DNA of 64,000 bases from Escherichia whittamii (GCF_014836715.1 NZ_JACSQI010000004.1:62001-126000), one strand, 5' to 3'. Counted from the first letter of the stretch, positions 46,868 to 57,871 are shown. Translations and numbers: made by a program. The notes: a model not told the origin generated them from the sequence alone.

Positions 46868-47689
46868 ATGCTGTCGCGTCGGGGTCATCGGTTAAGTCGT
46901 TTTCGTAAAAATAAACGCCGCCTGCGTGAGCGTTTACGTCAGCGTATTTTTTTCAGAGATAAAGTGGTGTCGGAAGCAATGGAAAAACCAAGAGTACTCG
47001 TGCTGACAGGGGCAGGGATTTCTGCGGAATCAGGGATTCGTACCTTTCGTGCTGCAGATGGCCTGTGGGAAGAACATCGGGTTGAAGATGTGGCTACACC
47101 GGAAGGTTTTGATCGCGATCCTGAACTGGTGCAAGCGTTTTATAACGCCCGTCGCCGTCAGCTACAGCAGCCAGAAATTCAGCCTAACGCCGCGCATCTT
47201 GCGCTGGCTAAACTGCAAGACGCCCTCGGCGATCGCTTTTTGCTGGTGACGCAGAATATCGATAATCTGCATGAACGCGCAGGTAATACCAATGTGATTC
47301 ATATGCATGGGGAACTGCTGAAAGTACGTTGTTCGCAAAGTGGTCAGGTTCTCGACTGGACCGGAGACGTCACGCCAGCAGACAAATGTCATTGCTGCCA
47401 GTTCCCGGCTCCGCTGCGCCCACACGTAGTGTGGTTTGGCGAAATGCCACTCGGCATGGATGAAATTTATACGGCGTTGTCGATGGCCGATATTTTCATT
47501 GCTATTGGCACATCCGGGCATGTTTATCCGGCTGCTGGGTTTGTCCACGAAGCGAAGCTGCATGGCGCGCATACGGTTGAACTCAATCTCGAACCGAGTC
47601 AGGTCGGTAATGAATTTGCCGAGAAATATTACGGCCCGGCAAGCCAGGTGGTGCCTGAGTTTGTTGAAAAGTTGCTGAAGGGATTATAA
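46868..47689 (+). CDS. cobB: NAD-dependent protein deacylase CobB (sirtuin)
   Basis: 273 residues from ATG 46868. CobB removes acetyl and succinyl groups from lysines, for example in acetyl-CoA synthetase. A basic, Arg-rich leader (1-37) is followed by an internal start at Met38 (46979) that yields the known shorter isoform. The sirtuin core has [21 protein letters not shown], catalytic H147 in I-H-M-H-G-E-L, and zinc-site cysteines C155 and C174 to C177. The K-12 protein ends six residues later as I recall; here TAA follows G-L directly. Confidence 0.96.
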   Translation: MLSRRGHRLSRFRKNKRRLRERLRQRIFFRDKVVSEAMEKPRVLVLTGAGISAESGIRTFRAADGLWEEHRVEDVATPEGFDRDPELVQAFYNARRRQLQQPEIQPNAAHLALAKLQDALGDRFLLVTQNIDNLHERAGNTNVIHMHGELLKVRCSQSGQVLDWTGDVTPADKCHCCQFPAPLRPHVVWFGEMPLGMDEIYTALSMADIFIAIGTSGHVYPAAGFVHEAKLHGAHTVELNLEPSQVGNEFAEKYYGPASQVVPEFVEKLLKGL

Positions 47690-47701
47690 AGCAGGAGTAA
47701 T

Positions 47702-47801
47702 TGCCTGATGCGCTACGCTTATCAGGCCTACGAGAGAAGCGCAATTTATTGAATTTGCACGATGTTGTAGGCCTGATAAGGCGTTCACGCCGCATCCGGC
47801 A
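47702..47801. repeat. BIME between cobB and ycfZ
   Basis: TGCCTGATGCGC with TTATCAGGCCTAC (47702-47731) and GTAGGCCTGATAAGGCG with CGCATCCGGCA (47766-47801) are two REP units in opposite orientation. They separate the convergent genes cobB and ycfZ. No separate terminator is visible. Confidence 0.85.
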
Positions 47802-47829
47802 TAATACACGCGCACTTTACCTGCCTCTT

Positions 47830-48615
47830 TTACCGTTTACTCGTCCATAACAACGCGGCAATAAATGTACAGACACCAATTAGCCCTGCCCAGAGTGGCG
47901 ATATTCTGGTAATCGCAAAGCTGTCATCGATATACAAACATAAAGCCTGATAACCCATATTGGCAACAGTCATCGCCACTGCAAACTTTAATGCATAATT
48001 AAGGCGCGTTGTGTAGTTAAAAAATGCAGTAAAGACGATGAATGCAACCGCCCAGGCAAAAAGGCCTAATGTCGTGGTACTACCGGGAGGATCATTCTCC
48101 TGCTGTTGTCCGGGATGCGGATAATATGTCAGTGGCGGCGTCGGTTGTTTTAATATCTGTGCTTGTAAAATATCCAGTGCATTATTGATTCCCTGATACC
48201 AGAGATCTGCATGTAAATAAGCCAGAGTGTGATTTTCTACCAGAAGGCCGAGATGTTTATCGTCCATGCTGCTTTCAACCTGGCCGTTGGTTATCATAAT
48301 TAACCGTGGCTCGCGGGTAGTAAAAAGTAACAGAACACTTCCTTTTACATCACTCAATGAAGATGACGCATGCGCCAGCATCGCTTTGCCATTTTGCCTG
48401 AAGCTTGCTTCATTAACGCCAGGTACAACCACGATAAACGGCGCAATCCCGGTTTGTTGACGAAAAAGCTCGGCTTTATGCGCGATCTCTTCAGCATCCG
48501 GTACAGTACCTGTAACATCCGTAAAAAGTGTCTTCATTATTGGAATCAATGGCTTACTGGTTGCTGTCAGAGGCAGGAGTATCAGTAAACTGAGCAGTAT
48601 AATGAATTTTTTCAT
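47830..48615 (-). CDS. ycfZ: TPM-domain membrane protein YcfZ, unknown function
   Basis: 261 residues. A signal peptide or anchor (about 1-20, [13 protein letters not shown]) precedes a TPM-like alpha/beta domain (about 30-165; [14 protein letters not shown] is typical), and three hydrophobic segments at about 188-208, 216-236 and 240-257. Function is not known. Its ATG overlaps the ymfA stop as ATGA, so the two are translated together and may form a complex. Residues near 65 differ from K-12 by a short indel, from memory. Confidence 0.9.
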   Translation of the reverse strand: MKKFIILLSLLILLPLTATSKPLIPIMKTLFTDVTGTVPDAEEIAHKAELFRQQTGIAPFIVVVPGVNEASFRQNGKAMLAHASSSLSDVKGSVLLLFTTREPRLIMITNGQVESSMDDKHLGLLVENHTLAYLHADLWYQGINNALDILQAQILKQPTPPLTYYPHPGQQQENDPPGSTTTLGLFAWAVAFIVFTAFFNYTTRLNYALKFAVAMTVANMGYQALCLYIDDSFAITRISPLWAGLIGVCTFIAALLWTSKR

Positions 48616-49073
48616 GGGCGGGACTTCCGTTTCCTGTGTGTCTTTTTAGAGGAGGGCATACTGATTAATAAACCGACGGTGATAAAAATAACGCCCATAA
48701 TGCCGATAAACCCCCATTTAAAGAAATTAACCCACGGGTTATTTATCTCAGCCTTTTCAGGATGTCCTGGAGAATAATAAACATTAACTTTATCGCCTTC
48801 GCTGTCTTCATAAAAATCGCTGCCGATACTCGAATTGAAAATTAGCGTGTAATCTGGCGTCGGGCGAAAGGCAACGACGGGATACCACGAACCATTTTTA
48901 CCCGTGCGATGAGAATGACTGGAGTGCCAGACGGTATCAACAATGACGCCTTCGGTATGAATCGCGTCTTTGCTATAGGTGAACTGGTTATAAAAGATCA
49001 CAACAGAAATGAGGATCAGTACCAGACCGATACCGAGGAATATACGAAAGAAAACTTTACTGTCCTGACTCAT
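48612..49073 (-). CDS. ymfA: DUF3592-type inner membrane protein YmfA
   Basis: 153 residues with two membrane segments (about 8-28, [17 protein letters not shown], and about 118-140) enclosing a periplasmic beta-rich domain with the DUF3592 pattern G-x-V/I-V-D-T-V-W and [17 protein letters not shown]. The C-terminus is basic (K-K-T-H-R-K-R-K-S). Function unknown. It is the first gene of the overlapping ymfA-ycfZ pair and lies downstream of the potD terminator. Confidence 0.9.
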   Translation of the reverse strand: MSQDSKVFFRIFLGIGLVLILISVVIFYNQFTYSKDAIHTEGVIVDTVWHSSHSHRTGKNGSWYPVVAFRPTPDYTLIFNSSIGSDFYEDSEGDKVNVYYSPGHPEKAEINNPWVNFFKWGFIGIMGVIFITVGLLISMPSSKKTHRKRKSRP

Positions 49074-49090
49074 TAGTCACATCCTTGCTA

Positions 49091-49124
49091 AATAAAAAAC
49101 GGGCGGTGATACCACCGCCCGTTT
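49091..49124 (-). terminator. Intrinsic terminator of potABCD
   Basis: On the minus strand AAACGGGCGGTG-GTAT-CACCGCCCGTTT is a perfect 12-base-pair stem with tetraloop, running into TTTATT. It follows potD by 7 bases. Confidence 0.92.
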
Positions 49125-49130
49125 GCTGAA

Positions 49131-50177
49131 TTAACGTCCTGCTTTCAGCTTCTGATAATACTCTTCATAAATGCTGCTGGCTGGGCCAACGTCACTCTGC
49201 CATTCGCCATTTTTAATGGTTTCAGCATCCGGGTAGAGCGTCTTGTCGTTCGCTATTTCCGGGCTTAACAGTTTGCGCGCGGCGAGGTTTGGCGTTGGAT
49301 AACCGATAGTTTCGGCAACCTGTTTTGCCACATCCGGGCGCAGCAGGAAGTTGATCAGTTTCAGCGCGCCTTCTTTGTTTTTGGCATTTGCCGGAATCGC
49401 CAGGCTGTCCATCCAGAAAATGCCGCCTTCTTTCGGCCACACCACGTCAATTGGCGTACCCGACTGGCGAGCAACGAAAGCAGAACCGTTCCAGATCATG
49501 CCGAGGTTAACTTCGCCTTCCATGTACGGGTTTGCCGGGTTATCGGAGTTAAACGCTGCCACGTTTGGCATCAGTTTTTTCAGCTCGTTATATGCGGCTT
49601 CAATCTCTTTCGGGTCGGTGGTGTTACCGGAGTAGCCCAGTTTACGCAGTGCCATCTGGAACACTTCACGGGCATCATCGGTCAGCAGCAGGCTGCCTTT
49701 GTACTCAGGCTTCCACAGATCGGCCCAGCTGGTAACCGATTTCGGGTCCACCGCATCACCGTTAACGCCAATCGCCGTCGCACCCCAGATATACGGAATG
49801 GAGTAGTCGTTATTCGGGTCAAACGGCTTGTTGAGCATTTCTGGATCGAGGTTGCTGAAGTTGCTTAACTTCGACTTGTCGATCTTCTGGATCATCCCTT
49901 CTTTACGCATTTTATCGACGTAATAGGTCGAAGGAACCACCAGGTCATAGGCACCGTCTTTGTACGTTTTCAGCTTGGCGTACATGGTTTCGTTCGACTC
50001 GTAAGTCGAGTAGATAACCTTAATACCGGTTTCTTTGGTGAATTGTTCGAGCAGTCCTGGCGGCACGTACTCGGTCCAGTTGTAGAAATACAGCGTGTTG
50101 TTGTCATCAGCGTGAGCGGCGCTCATGCCCAGTGCCAGAGCACCCGCCGCGAGCAGGTGGCGTGACCATTTTTTCAT
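49131..50177 (-). CDS. potD: Spermidine/putrescine periplasmic binding protein PotD
   Basis: 348 residues. PotD captures spermidine (preferred) and putrescine for import. The signal peptide (about 1-23, L-A-A-G-A-L-A-L-G-M-S-A-A-H-A) is followed by the type 2 periplasmic-binding fold with the family start L-Y-F-Y-N-W-T-E-Y and the polyamine-binding acidic and aromatic residues, e.g. S-T-Y-E-S-N-E-T and M-I-W-N-G-S-A. Its start overlaps potC by 4 bases. Last gene of potABCD. Confidence 0.98.
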   Translation of the reverse strand: MKKWSRHLLAAGALALGMSAAHADDNNTLYFYNWTEYVPPGLLEQFTKETGIKVIYSTYESNETMYAKLKTYKDGAYDLVVPSTYYVDKMRKEGMIQKIDKSKLSNFSNLDPEMLNKPFDPNNDYSIPYIWGATAIGVNGDAVDPKSVTSWADLWKPEYKGSLLLTDDAREVFQMALRKLGYSGNTTDPKEIEAAYNELKKLMPNVAAFNSDNPANPYMEGEVNLGMIWNGSAFVARQSGTPIDVVWPKEGGIFWMDSLAIPANAKNKEGALKLINFLLRPDVAKQVAETIGYPTPNLAARKLLSPEIANDKTLYPDAETIKNGEWQSDVGPASSIYEEYYQKLKAGR

Positions 50178-50968
50178 TTAACGTCCCCTGTGTTACCTTT
50201 CGTTTTATCACGAGCAATAAGCTGGCTGGCAATAACCATCACCAGCGACAGCACCAGTAATATGGTTGCCAGCGCGTTAACTTCCGGCGATACGCCGACT
50301 TTGACCATCGAATAAATTTTTAACGGCAGAATTTCATAGCTTGGTCCGGTGACAAACGACGAAACCACTACATCGTCCATCGACAGGGTAAAGCTTAACA
50401 CCCAGCCTGCCGCCACCGCTGGCATTGCCAGTGGCAGGATGATTTTTCGCAGAATGGTAAATTCACTGGCACCGAGATCTTTCGCCGCTTCCAGCATCCG
50501 CACATCAAAACCTTTCAGGCGCGAATACACCGTCACCACCACAAATGGCAGGCAGAAGGTGATGTGCGAGAACAGCAGTGACCAGAAGCCAAGCTGAATG
50601 CCCAACAGCATAAACAGCACCAGCAGGGAAATCGCCATCACGATATCTGGCGACATCATCACCACAAACAGCATTCCACTAACGAACGGTTTACCGCGAA
50701 AGCGATAGCGGTACAGCGCAACTGCCGTCAGTGAACCGATAAGCGTAGCAAACGTCGCCGAAAACACCGCCATCGTCAGTGAATGCTGCGCAGCCTGTAA
50801 CAGGCTGTCGTTGTTCATCAGCAGGCTATACCATTTGGTGGTAAAACCCTGCCAGTTGATGCCAAAGCGCGAGCTGTTAAAGGAGTTCACAATCAAAATA
50901 ATGATTGGAATATACAGGTACGCGTAGATAGCGGTCATAAAACCGCCGCGAAGCAGTCGACCGATCAT
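50174..50968 (-). CDS. potC: Spermidine/putrescine ABC transporter permease PotC
   Basis: 264 residues, six membrane segments. PotC and PotB form the channel. The cytoplasmic EAA loop that contacts the PotA ATPase is visible as E-A-A-K-D-L-G-A-S-E-F-T-I-L-R-K-I-I-L-P. The gene overlaps potB and potD by 4 bases each, which indicates coupled translation in the order A-B-C-D. Confidence 0.97.
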   Translation of the reverse strand: MIGRLLRGGFMTAIYAYLYIPIIILIVNSFNSSRFGINWQGFTTKWYSLLMNNDSLLQAAQHSLTMAVFSATFATLIGSLTAVALYRYRFRGKPFVSGMLFVVMMSPDIVMAISLLVLFMLLGIQLGFWSLLFSHITFCLPFVVVTVYSRLKGFDVRMLEAAKDLGASEFTILRKIILPLAMPAVAAGWVLSFTLSMDDVVVSSFVTGPSYEILPLKIYSMVKVGVSPEVNALATILLVLSLVMVIASQLIARDKTKGNTGDVK

Positions 50969-51822
50969 TCGAGTTCCACCTTCTTATTCAGCAAACGAGA
51001 AGCGCGCCAGTAAACCAGCAACATCAGGCCCATTACGATAGTCAGCGTAATGCTGGTAGCTGCACCAAACGGCCAGTCACGAATATTGAGGAACTGCACC
51101 TTAATGACGTTTCCGATCAGCAGGTTTTTCGCACCGCCCATCAGGTCAGACACGTAGAACAGGCCCATTGCCGGCAGCATCACCAGCAAGCATCCGGCAA
51201 TAATTCCCGGCATCGTCAGTGGGATAATGATGCGGATAAAGGTCTGCAACTTGCTGGCACCGAGATCGCGTGCTGCCTCCAGCAACGGCTTATCCAGTTT
51301 TTCGATACTGGAGTACAGCGGCATCACCATAAACGGCAGCAGAATGTAAACCAGACCGATAATCACCGCGCTGGGAGTGAACATGATGCGAATGGGGGTG
51401 TCGATAACGCCCAGCCAGAGCAAAAACTCGTTGAGATAGCCTTTGGTGCTGAGGAAAATTTTCAGCCCGTAGATGCGAATCAGTGAGTTGGTCCAGAACG
51501 GAACAATCAGCAGAAACAACAGCAGTGGACGCACCTTGTGCGGCAGCTTCGCCAGAAACCAGGCAAATGGATAGCCAAGAACCAGGCAGGCGAGGGTAGC
51601 GATCAGCGCCATATTCAGTGAGTGCAATAGCACTTCAAAATAGAGCGGATCGAGTAGACGTGTGTAGTTTTCCAGCGTAAAGACCATTTTGACGAAACTG
51701 GCGTCGTCGCGGGTCAAAAAGCTGGTACCAATAATCATCAGGTTGGGCAGAAAGACAAACAACACAAGCCAACCGACAATAGTGACAATCACTACATTCT
51801 GGAACTTACTTGTGTTCTTCAT
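50965..51822 (-). CDS. potB: Spermidine/putrescine ABC transporter permease PotB
   Basis: 285 residues from ATG 51822, which overlaps potA by 17 bases; an alternative GTG ten codons later gives 275 residues, a length also used for K-12 as I recall. Six membrane segments are seen, with the EAA loop [14 protein letters not shown]. The overlap with potA supports coupling but neither start has a strong ribosome site. Confidence 0.95.
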   Translation of the reverse strand: MKNTSKFQNVVIVTIVGWLVLFVFLPNLMIIGTSFLTRDDASFVKMVFTLENYTRLLDPLYFEVLLHSLNMALIATLACLVLGYPFAWFLAKLPHKVRPLLLFLLIVPFWTNSLIRIYGLKIFLSTKGYLNEFLLWLGVIDTPIRIMFTPSAVIIGLVYILLPFMVMPLYSSIEKLDKPLLEAARDLGASKLQTFIRIIIPLTMPGIIAGCLLVMLPAMGLFYVSDLMGGAKNLLIGNVIKVQFLNIRDWPFGAATSITLTIVMGLMLLVYWRASRLLNKKVELE

Positions 51823-52942
51823 CAGCCAGTACGACCTCCCAGCTTTCTACCCAGTTAATGGCCATTTTCTGGTCGAGGGAGTGGTCAAAGTCAGGATCGT
51901 CTTCGTTGAAGAATTCGCTGACCATCACCATCTTGCCATTTTCCAGTTCAACCACTGACTCCAGCGTCATGCCTTTATAGTTACGCTCGCGAACGTAACC
52001 AATCAGCCCTTCGACGTGGTTGTCATCGTTAATTTCGTCAACGCGTAAGTCTTCCGGACGCAGCAGAACATGCAGCTTTTGCCCTGGTTCAACGGCGAAG
52101 TTAACGTAGATATTACATTCGCGACCTTCAACGTTAGCCCGTACGCGCTGTTCGTCAAGTCGCTCGATCACCGTGGCGTTGAACATATTGATTTCGCCAA
52201 TGAATCCGGCAACAAACAAATTCTTCGGCTCTTCGTAAATTTCGCGCGGTGTACCATCCTGCTCAATACGACCATCGCGCATCACCACAATCCTGTCTGA
52301 CATGGTGAGTGCTTCTTCCTGATCGTGAGTGACAAAGACGAAGGTAATACCAAGCTTACGCTGTAATGCTTTCAACTCGTTCTGCATCTGTTTGCGCAGT
52401 TTGTAATCCAGCGCCGAGAGCGACTCATCAAGCAGCAGCAGGCGAGGCTTGTTAACCACCGCGCGGGCAATGGCGACGCGTTGCTGTTGACCGCCTGAGA
52501 GTTGATGCGGTTTGCGTTGAGCGAAGCTTTCCAGTTGCACCATCCGCAAAGCTTCCATAACGCGAGGCGTAATTTCAGCAGCAGGGGTTTTTTGCATACG
52601 CAGACCAAAGGCCACATTTTCGAATACGGTCATGTGGGGGAATAGCGCGTAGCTTTGGAAAACGGTGTTCACATAGCGGTTTTCCGCCGGAACGTGGGTG
52701 ATGTCCTCGTTATCCAGCATGATGCGTCCAGAATCAACAGTTTCCAGACCCGCAATCAGGCGAAGAACGGTTGTTTTACCGCAGCCAGAAGGGCCAAGCA
52801 GCGTGAGGAACTCGCCATTGTTGATAGTCAGATCCAGCTGAGGGATGACTTCTTTACCATCAAAGCATTTGCGAATTCCCGCCAATTGCACCAGCGGTGA
52901 AAGCGAACTCGGTTGTTTATTCAATTTTTTACTCTGTCCCAT
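51806..52942 (-). CDS. potA: Spermidine/putrescine ABC transporter ATPase PotA
   Basis: 378 residues. PotA drives polyamine uptake. The ATPase domain (about 18-250) has Walker [11 protein letters not shown]-loop V-F-Q-S-Y-A-L-F, signature L-S-G-G-Q-Q-Q-R, Walker [13 protein letters not shown] and H-loop F-V-T-H-D. Note E-S-L-S in place of the common E-P-L-S. The C-terminal regulatory TOBE domain (about 260-378) allows feedback by spermidine. First gene of the operon; divergent from pepT across 249 bases. Confidence 0.98.
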   Translation of the reverse strand: MGQSKKLNKQPSSLSPLVQLAGIRKCFDGKEVIPQLDLTINNGEFLTLLGPSGCGKTTVLRLIAGLETVDSGRIMLDNEDITHVPAENRYVNTVFQSYALFPHMTVFENVAFGLRMQKTPAAEITPRVMEALRMVQLESFAQRKPHQLSGGQQQRVAIARAVVNKPRLLLLDESLSALDYKLRKQMQNELKALQRKLGITFVFVTHDQEEALTMSDRIVVMRDGRIEQDGTPREIYEEPKNLFVAGFIGEINMFNATVIERLDEQRVRANVEGRECNIYVNFAVEPGQKLHVLLRPEDLRVDEINDDNHVEGLIGYVRERNYKGMTLESVVELENGKMVMVSEFFNEDDPDFDHSLDQKMAINWVESWEVVLADEEHK

Positions 52943-53191
52943 GTAAACGCAACGGATGGCTTACCGAAGCGGGGTTTGTGGTTAACCACCTTGGTGACTC
53001 TTAAAGAGGGCCGTAATTCTACGGCAAACCGCTTGAATCGCCAATCCTTGTTGTGAATTACTGGCTTAGCTTTATATTCATTAAGGTAGTGTTGATAAAT
53101 ATTCCCGCTTGCAGGGGTAAAAGTGACCTGACGCAATATTTGTCTTTTCTTGCTTCTTAATAATGTTGTCACGAAAAGTGAGGGTGACTAC

Positions 53192-54418
53192 ATGGATAAA
53201 CTACTTGAGCGTTTTTTGAACTACGTGTCTCTTGATACCCAATCAAAAGCGGGTGTGAGACAAGTTCCCAGCACGGAAGGCCAGTGGAAATTATTGCATC
53301 TGCTGAAAGATCAGCTGGAAGAGATGGGGCTTATCAATGTGACCTTAAGTGAGAAAGGAACGTTGATGGCGACGCTACCGGCTAACGTTCCTGGCGATAT
53401 TCCGGCGATTGGCTTTATTTCTCATGTTGATACCTCACCGGATTGCAGCGGTAAAAATGTGAACCCGCAGATTGTTGAAAACTATCGTGGCGGCGACATT
53501 GCGTTGGGCGTCGGCGACGAAGTCTTGTCACCGGTTATGTTCCCGGTACTGCATCAACTGCTGGGACAGACGCTTATCACCACTGACGGTAAAACATTGT
53601 TGGGTGCTGACGATAAAGCAGGTATTGCAGAAATTATGACCGCGCTGGCGGTATTGCAGCAGAAAAATATTCCGCATGGCGATATTCGTGTTGCCTTTAC
53701 GCCAGATGAAGAAGTGGGCAAAGGAGCAAAACATTTTGATGTTGAAGCCTTTGATGCCCGCTGGGCTTACACCGTTGATGGTGGTGGCGTAGGTGAACTG
53801 GAGTTTGAAAACTTCAACGCTGCTTCGGTGAATATCAAAATCGTCGGCAACAATGTTCACCCTGGTACGGCAAAAGGTGTGATGGTGAATGCGCTATCGC
53901 TGGCGGCACGCATTCATGCGGAAGTACCGGCGGATGAAAGCCCGGAAACTACGGAAGGTTATGAAGGTTTCTATCACCTGACAAGCATGAAAGGCAGCGT
54001 TGAGCGCGCCGATATGCACTACATCATTCGTGATTTCGACCGTAAACAGTTTGAAGCGCGTAAACGTAAAATGATGGAAATTGCCAAGAAAGTGGGCAAA
54101 GGGTTACATCCCGATTGTTACATTGAACTGGTGATTGAGGACAGTTACTACAATATGCGCGAGAAAGTCGTTGAGCATCCGCATATTCTTGATATCGCCC
54201 AGCAAGCGATGCGCGATTGCGATATTGAACCAGACCTGAAACCGATCCGTGGTGGTACTGACGGCGCGCAGTTGTCGTTTATGGGATTACCGTGTCCGAA
54301 CCTGTTTACCGGCGGTTATAACTATCATGGCAAGCATGAGTTTGTAACTCTGGAGGGAATGGAAAAAGCGGTGCAAGTGATTGTGCGTATTGCCGAGTTA
54401 ACGGCGAAACGGAAGTAA
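53192..54418 (+). CDS. pepT: Peptidase T (tripeptidase)
   Basis: 408 residues from ATG 53192 after GAGGGTGACTAC; an upstream in-frame start at 53150 lacks a ribosome site. PepT is an M20B di-zinc aminotripeptidase. Metal and catalytic residues are in I-S-H-V-D-T-S (His78, Asp80), G-A-D-D-K-A-G (Asp140), T-P-D-E-E-V-G (Glu173/174), V-D-G-G (Asp196) and Y-H-G-K-H-E-F near the end (His379). It is anaerobically regulated by FNR in Salmonella; I do not see a strong FNR site here. Confidence 0.97.
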   Translation: MDKLLERFLNYVSLDTQSKAGVRQVPSTEGQWKLLHLLKDQLEEMGLINVTLSEKGTLMATLPANVPGDIPAIGFISHVDTSPDCSGKNVNPQIVENYRGGDIALGVGDEVLSPVMFPVLHQLLGQTLITTDGKTLLGADDKAGIAEIMTALAVLQQKNIPHGDIRVAFTPDEEVGKGAKHFDVEAFDARWAYTVDGGGVGELEFENFNAASVNIKIVGNNVHPGTAKGVMVNALSLAARIHAEVPADESPETTEGYEGFYHLTSMKGSVERADMHYIIRDFDRKQFEARKRKMMEIAKKVGKGLHPDCYIELVIEDSYYNMREKVVEHPHILDIAQQAMRDCDIEPDLKPIRGGTDGAQLSFMGLPCPNLFTGGYNYHGKHEFVTLEGMEKAVQVIVRIAELTAKRK

Positions 54419-54426
54419 GCAAAATT

Positions 54427-54451
54427 GGATGCGGCATGTGATGCCGCATCC
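54427..54451. repeat. REP-type palindrome between pepT and roxA
   Basis: GGATGCGGCAT-GTG-ATGCCGCATCC is a perfect 11-base inverted repeat of REP type, 8 bases after the pepT stop and between convergent genes. It can fold on either strand and may act as the transcript end for both. Confidence 0.82.
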
Positions 54452-54465
54452 GGCTTCATTCAAAT

Positions 54466-55587
54466 TTACCCTTCGAAGAACCAATATCCGCTATTGACCA
54501 GCGCCGCGAGCATCGCGAGGAATGACGGATCTTCCAGTGCGTCGCCAAAATTCTCGGCGGTCAGCACAATATTGCTGGCGAGTGCATCCAGCGCCGGACG
54601 ATGCGGGGAATCAATCTTCTCACCGTTAGCATAAACATCGTCGCCAATGCGCAACACGCGCAGACCACCAAGACGCACCAGTACATCACCTTGTTTCAGT
54701 GCGTCGTAGATTTCATCCGGTTGATACGGTGGCTCTGGCGGAGCGATATCCAGTTCATGACGTGACTGCGAAATGAACTCGCCAAACCACTGCTTAAAGT
54801 GTTCTGGCTGGTTGATCAAGTCAAGCATCATCTCACGCAGTTTATCCATCTCCTGTGGCAGAACGTCTGCCGGATGATCGCGAGGAGGAACATCTGGATC
54901 GCTGTAGTAATTACCGCCCAGCTCACGTTGTAGCACGTAATCGGCAAATCCGCTGATCAGTTCCCGCGTATTCGGTGCACGAAAACCAACGGAATAGTTC
55001 ATCGCATTTTCCAGCGCGTAGCCTTCGTGCGGGAATCCTGGCGGAATATAAAGAATATCGCCAGGCTCCAGCTCTTCATCAATAATCGCTTCAAACGGAT
55101 CAACCTGTAACAGGTCCGGGTGAGGGCAGTGCTGCCTCATGTGCAGTTTTTCACCTACCCGCCAGCGACGGCGACCCGTACCCTGAATAATAAACACATC
55201 GTACTGATCAAGATGTGGACCGACGCCGCCGCCAGGCACGGAAAACGAGATCATCAGGTCGTCAATGCGCCAGTCCGGTAATTCACGGAACGGACGCATC
55301 AGCGCGGCAGCCGGTTCATGCCAGTGATCAACCGCCTGGACCAGCAATGACCAGTTGGTTTCGCCCAGATGGTCGTAGCTTTCGAATGGCCCGTGACTGA
55401 CCTGCCATTTGCCATCCTGATGACTGACCAGCCGACTGTCGACTTCACTTTCCATCGCCAGGCCCGCCAGCTCGTCGGGAGAAATAGGGTCAATAAAATT
55501 ATTAAAGCCGCGTTTTAACACCACGGGACGTTTCTGCCAGTGGCGTTCTAGAAAATCGGGCCAATTAAGGGTTAGTTGGTATTCCAT
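54466..55587 (-). CDS. roxA: Ribosomal protein uL16 arginine 3-hydroxylase RoxA (YcfD)
   Basis: 373 residues. RoxA is a JmjC-fold Fe(II)/2-oxoglutarate dioxygenase that hydroxylates Arg81 of ribosomal protein L16. The iron triad is H125 and D127 in G-P-H-L-D-Q-Y-D and a distal His near 187 in F-P-H-E-G-Y. A C-terminal winged-helix region (about 280-373) follows. It is convergent with pepT; phoQ ends 75 bases upstream on the same strand. Confidence 0.97.
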   Translation of the reverse strand: MEYQLTLNWPDFLERHWQKRPVVLKRGFNNFIDPISPDELAGLAMESEVDSRLVSHQDGKWQVSHGPFESYDHLGETNWSLLVQAVDHWHEPAAALMRPFRELPDWRIDDLMISFSVPGGGVGPHLDQYDVFIIQGTGRRRWRVGEKLHMRQHCPHPDLLQVDPFEAIIDEELEPGDILYIPPGFPHEGYALENAMNYSVGFRAPNTRELISGFADYVLQRELGGNYYSDPDVPPRDHPADVLPQEMDKLREMMLDLINQPEHFKQWFGEFISQSRHELDIAPPEPPYQPDEIYDALKQGDVLVRLGGLRVLRIGDDVYANGEKIDSPHRPALDALASNIVLTAENFGDALEDPSFLAMLAALVNSGYWFFEG

Positions 55588-55662
55588 ATTAAGCGTCCAT
55601 AGGCGGGTATCTGCAACCGATTATAACGGATGCCTACTGTAATGCGTGAAGAAAGGACATAT

Positions 55663-57123
55663 TTATTCATCTTTCGGCAAGGAATGTTGGCGACCAAAAA
55701 TCACCTCCATTCGCGCACCGCCGAGCATGCTCTCTCCGGCGATGATTCTTCCGTCATACTGTTCAGTAATTTCACGAGCGACCGCCAGCCCCACGCCTTG
55801 CCCGGGGCGTAAGGTATCAACACGCTGACCACGGTCGAAAATTACCTCACGCTTGCTTTGTGGTATCCCCGGTCCATCATCTTCGACCACGATGTAAAGA
55901 TGTTTGTCAGTTTGCCGGGCGGAGATTTCGACAAACTCGAGACAATACTTACAGGCGTTATCCAGTACATTGCCCATGACCTCAACAAAATCGTTCTGCT
56001 CACCGACAAAGCTAATTTCTGGCGAGATATCGAGGGAAATATTGACGCCTTTACGTTGATAAACTTTATTCAGCGCCGATGTGAGATTGTCCAACAACGG
56101 GGCAACGGGATGCAGTTCGCGGCTAAGTAATGTCCCGCCACGCATACTGGCGCGGTGCAGGTAGTAACCAATTTGTTGCGAGATACGGCTAATTTGTTCC
56201 AGCATCACCGGTTCCGCCTCACTGACGTTCATCTTTTCGCTTCGCAAAGAACGTAGCGTACTTTGTAGCACCGCCAGAGGCGTTTTCAGGCTGTGAGTCA
56301 GGTCAGTGAGCGTAGTGCGGTATTTGTCGTAACGCTCACGCTCGCTTTTTAAAAGACGGTTCAGGTTACCTACCAGGCTGGTCAGTTCTCTCGTCGTTGT
56401 AGGGTTGAGCAATTCGCGGTGGTGTTCTTCCAGTTCGCGGACTTCTCGCGCCAGGGCTTCAATAGGGCGTAAGCTCCACCAGGCGGCGACCCACAGTAAC
56501 GGGATCACTAACAACAGGTTGGCCAGGAGTACATAGAGAAACCAGCTCCATACCGTATAGGAACTTTTAAGCTCTACAGGAATGGTATCGACCACCACAA
56601 TGGTGAGTTTTGGCATCCGCGCCGTCGCTGGATAGACATTAACGGCTACCGAGTGAGTCATTTCTGCATCGTCGTCGTCTTCCCGAACTTCCTGCAGCTG
56701 CTGCTGAATAGAGAGATCGTTACTAAGTAGCAGGCTGGTATCGTTCACGTCAGCCTCTATTTCGTGAAAACCATTGGATTTCAGCCAGTCAGGCTGGATC
56801 ATTTTCATCAGCCAGGGAACGTCACGCTGCGCCCACAATAGTTTGCCGTTCTCGTCATAAATCAGAGACATCGTGGGGCTTTGTTTGTCGATATTTTCCG
56901 GCAGTTCGACATGTAGCTTATTGTTTTCCCATTTCGCCAGTGTATAGAATAAATTGCTCTCGCCGCGTAACAGACGAAACGTAGTTTTATCGAAACTAAC
57001 GCTATAACCGATCAGGGCAACCATACCGTAGGAAAGTGAAAGCACCAGCACTACCGCCGCCGTCGCCAACAGAAAACGTACCCGCAGCGAGAGCGGGAAA
57101 AAAACACGCAGTAATTTTTTCAT
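55663..57123 (-). CDS. phoQ: Sensor histidine kinase PhoQ
   Basis: 486 residues. PhoQ senses low Mg2+, acid and cationic peptides and phosphorylates PhoP. Membrane segments at about 17-40 and 194-214 enclose the PAS-like sensor, which has the acidic Mg2+-binding patch E148-D-D-D-D-A-E154. A HAMP region follows, then the dimerisation helix with phospho-acceptor H277 in L-T-H-S-L-K-T-P and the ATPase domain with N-box D-N-A-C-K-Y and D-D-G-P-G-I-P. Its ATG overlaps the phoP stop by one base. Confidence 0.98.
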   Translation of the reverse strand: MKKLLRVFFPLSLRVRFLLATAAVVLVLSLSYGMVALIGYSVSFDKTTFRLLRGESNLFYTLAKWENNKLHVELPENIDKQSPTMSLIYDENGKLLWAQRDVPWLMKMIQPDWLKSNGFHEIEADVNDTSLLLSNDLSIQQQLQEVREDDDDAEMTHSVAVNVYPATARMPKLTIVVVDTIPVELKSSYTVWSWFLYVLLANLLLVIPLLWVAAWWSLRPIEALAREVRELEEHHRELLNPTTTRELTSLVGNLNRLLKSERERYDKYRTTLTDLTHSLKTPLAVLQSTLRSLRSEKMNVSEAEPVMLEQISRISQQIGYYLHRASMRGGTLLSRELHPVAPLLDNLTSALNKVYQRKGVNISLDISPEISFVGEQNDFVEVMGNVLDNACKYCLEFVEISARQTDKHLYIVVEDDGPGIPQSKREVIFDRGQRVDTLRPGQGVGLAVAREITEQYDGRIIAGESMLGGARMEVIFGRQHSLPKDE

Positions 57124-57794
57124 CAGCGCAATTCGAAAAGATAACCCTGGCCGCGAACGGTGGTAATCACCTCGTGCGGGTATTGCGCCTGAATTTTTTT
57201 GCGCAGCCTGCCCATCAGAACATCAATGGTATGACTTTCCCGCAGTTCGGCATCCGGGTAGAGCTGTAGCATCAATGAATCTTTACTGACCACTTTGCCG
57301 CTGTTGCGGATCAAGGTTTCCATAATGGTGTATTCAAATGCGGTCAGTTTGATTACTTCGTCATTAATGGATAATTCACGACGGGAGAGATCAACCTGAA
57401 ACGGTGGCAGCGAAATAACCTGCGAAGCCAGACCGCTATTACGACGCATCAACGCCTGCATCCGTGCCATCACTTCTTCAATATGAAACGGTTTGGTCAC
57501 GTAATCATCAGCACCGGCGCTTAAGACTTCGACTTTGTCCTGCCAGCTTTCACGGGCGGTTAAAACCAGAATTGGCAGCGAAACATCATTACTACGCCAG
57601 CGACGGATTAGCGACAAACCATCTTCGTCAGGCAAACCAAGATCGACAATCGCAATATCCGGTAAATGTTCGTTGAGATAATAATCTGCTTCTTTGGCAT
57701 CTTCTGCGTCATCAACCTGATGACCAGCGTCCTGAATCTGAACTTTAAGATGGTGACGTAACAACGCATTGTCTTCGACAACCAGTACGCGCAT
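57123..57794 (-). CDS. phoP: Response regulator PhoP
   Basis: 223 residues. PhoP is an OmpR-type transcription factor controlling Mg2+ transport, envelope modification and virulence-type genes. The receiver domain has the acidic pocket (V-V-E-D-N), phospho-acceptor D51 in I-V-D-L-G-L-P and K101-type Lys in V-T-K-P-F. The C-terminal winged helix (about 130-223) includes the recognition helix [15 protein letters not shown] PhoP box upstream shows autoregulation. Confidence 0.98.
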   Translation of the reverse strand: MRVLVVEDNALLRHHLKVQIQDAGHQVDDAEDAKEADYYLNEHLPDIAIVDLGLPDEDGLSLIRRWRSNDVSLPILVLTARESWQDKVEVLSAGADDYVTKPFHIEEVMARMQALMRRNSGLASQVISLPPFQVDLSRRELSINDEVIKLTAFEYTIMETLIRNSGKVVSKDSLMLQLYPDAELRESHTIDVLMGRLRKKIQAQYPHEVITTVRGQGYLFELR

Positions 57795-57836
57795 TTTTAT
57801 TTCTCCCTGTCTTAATTATAAAAATAGTGTAACGCG

Positions 57837-57871
57837 ATTATGTGGTTGTGGGGGTAAACATTAAATAAACC
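57837..57871 (-). promoter_or_regulatory. PhoP box and promoter of phoPQ
   Basis: On the minus strand GGTTTA-TTTAA-TGTTTA (plus positions 57855-57871) is a near-perfect PhoP direct repeat. It is followed after 12 bases by the -10 CATAAT (57837-57842). This spacing is standard for PhoP-activated promoters. It lies 43 bases before the phoP start codon. Confidence 0.9.
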
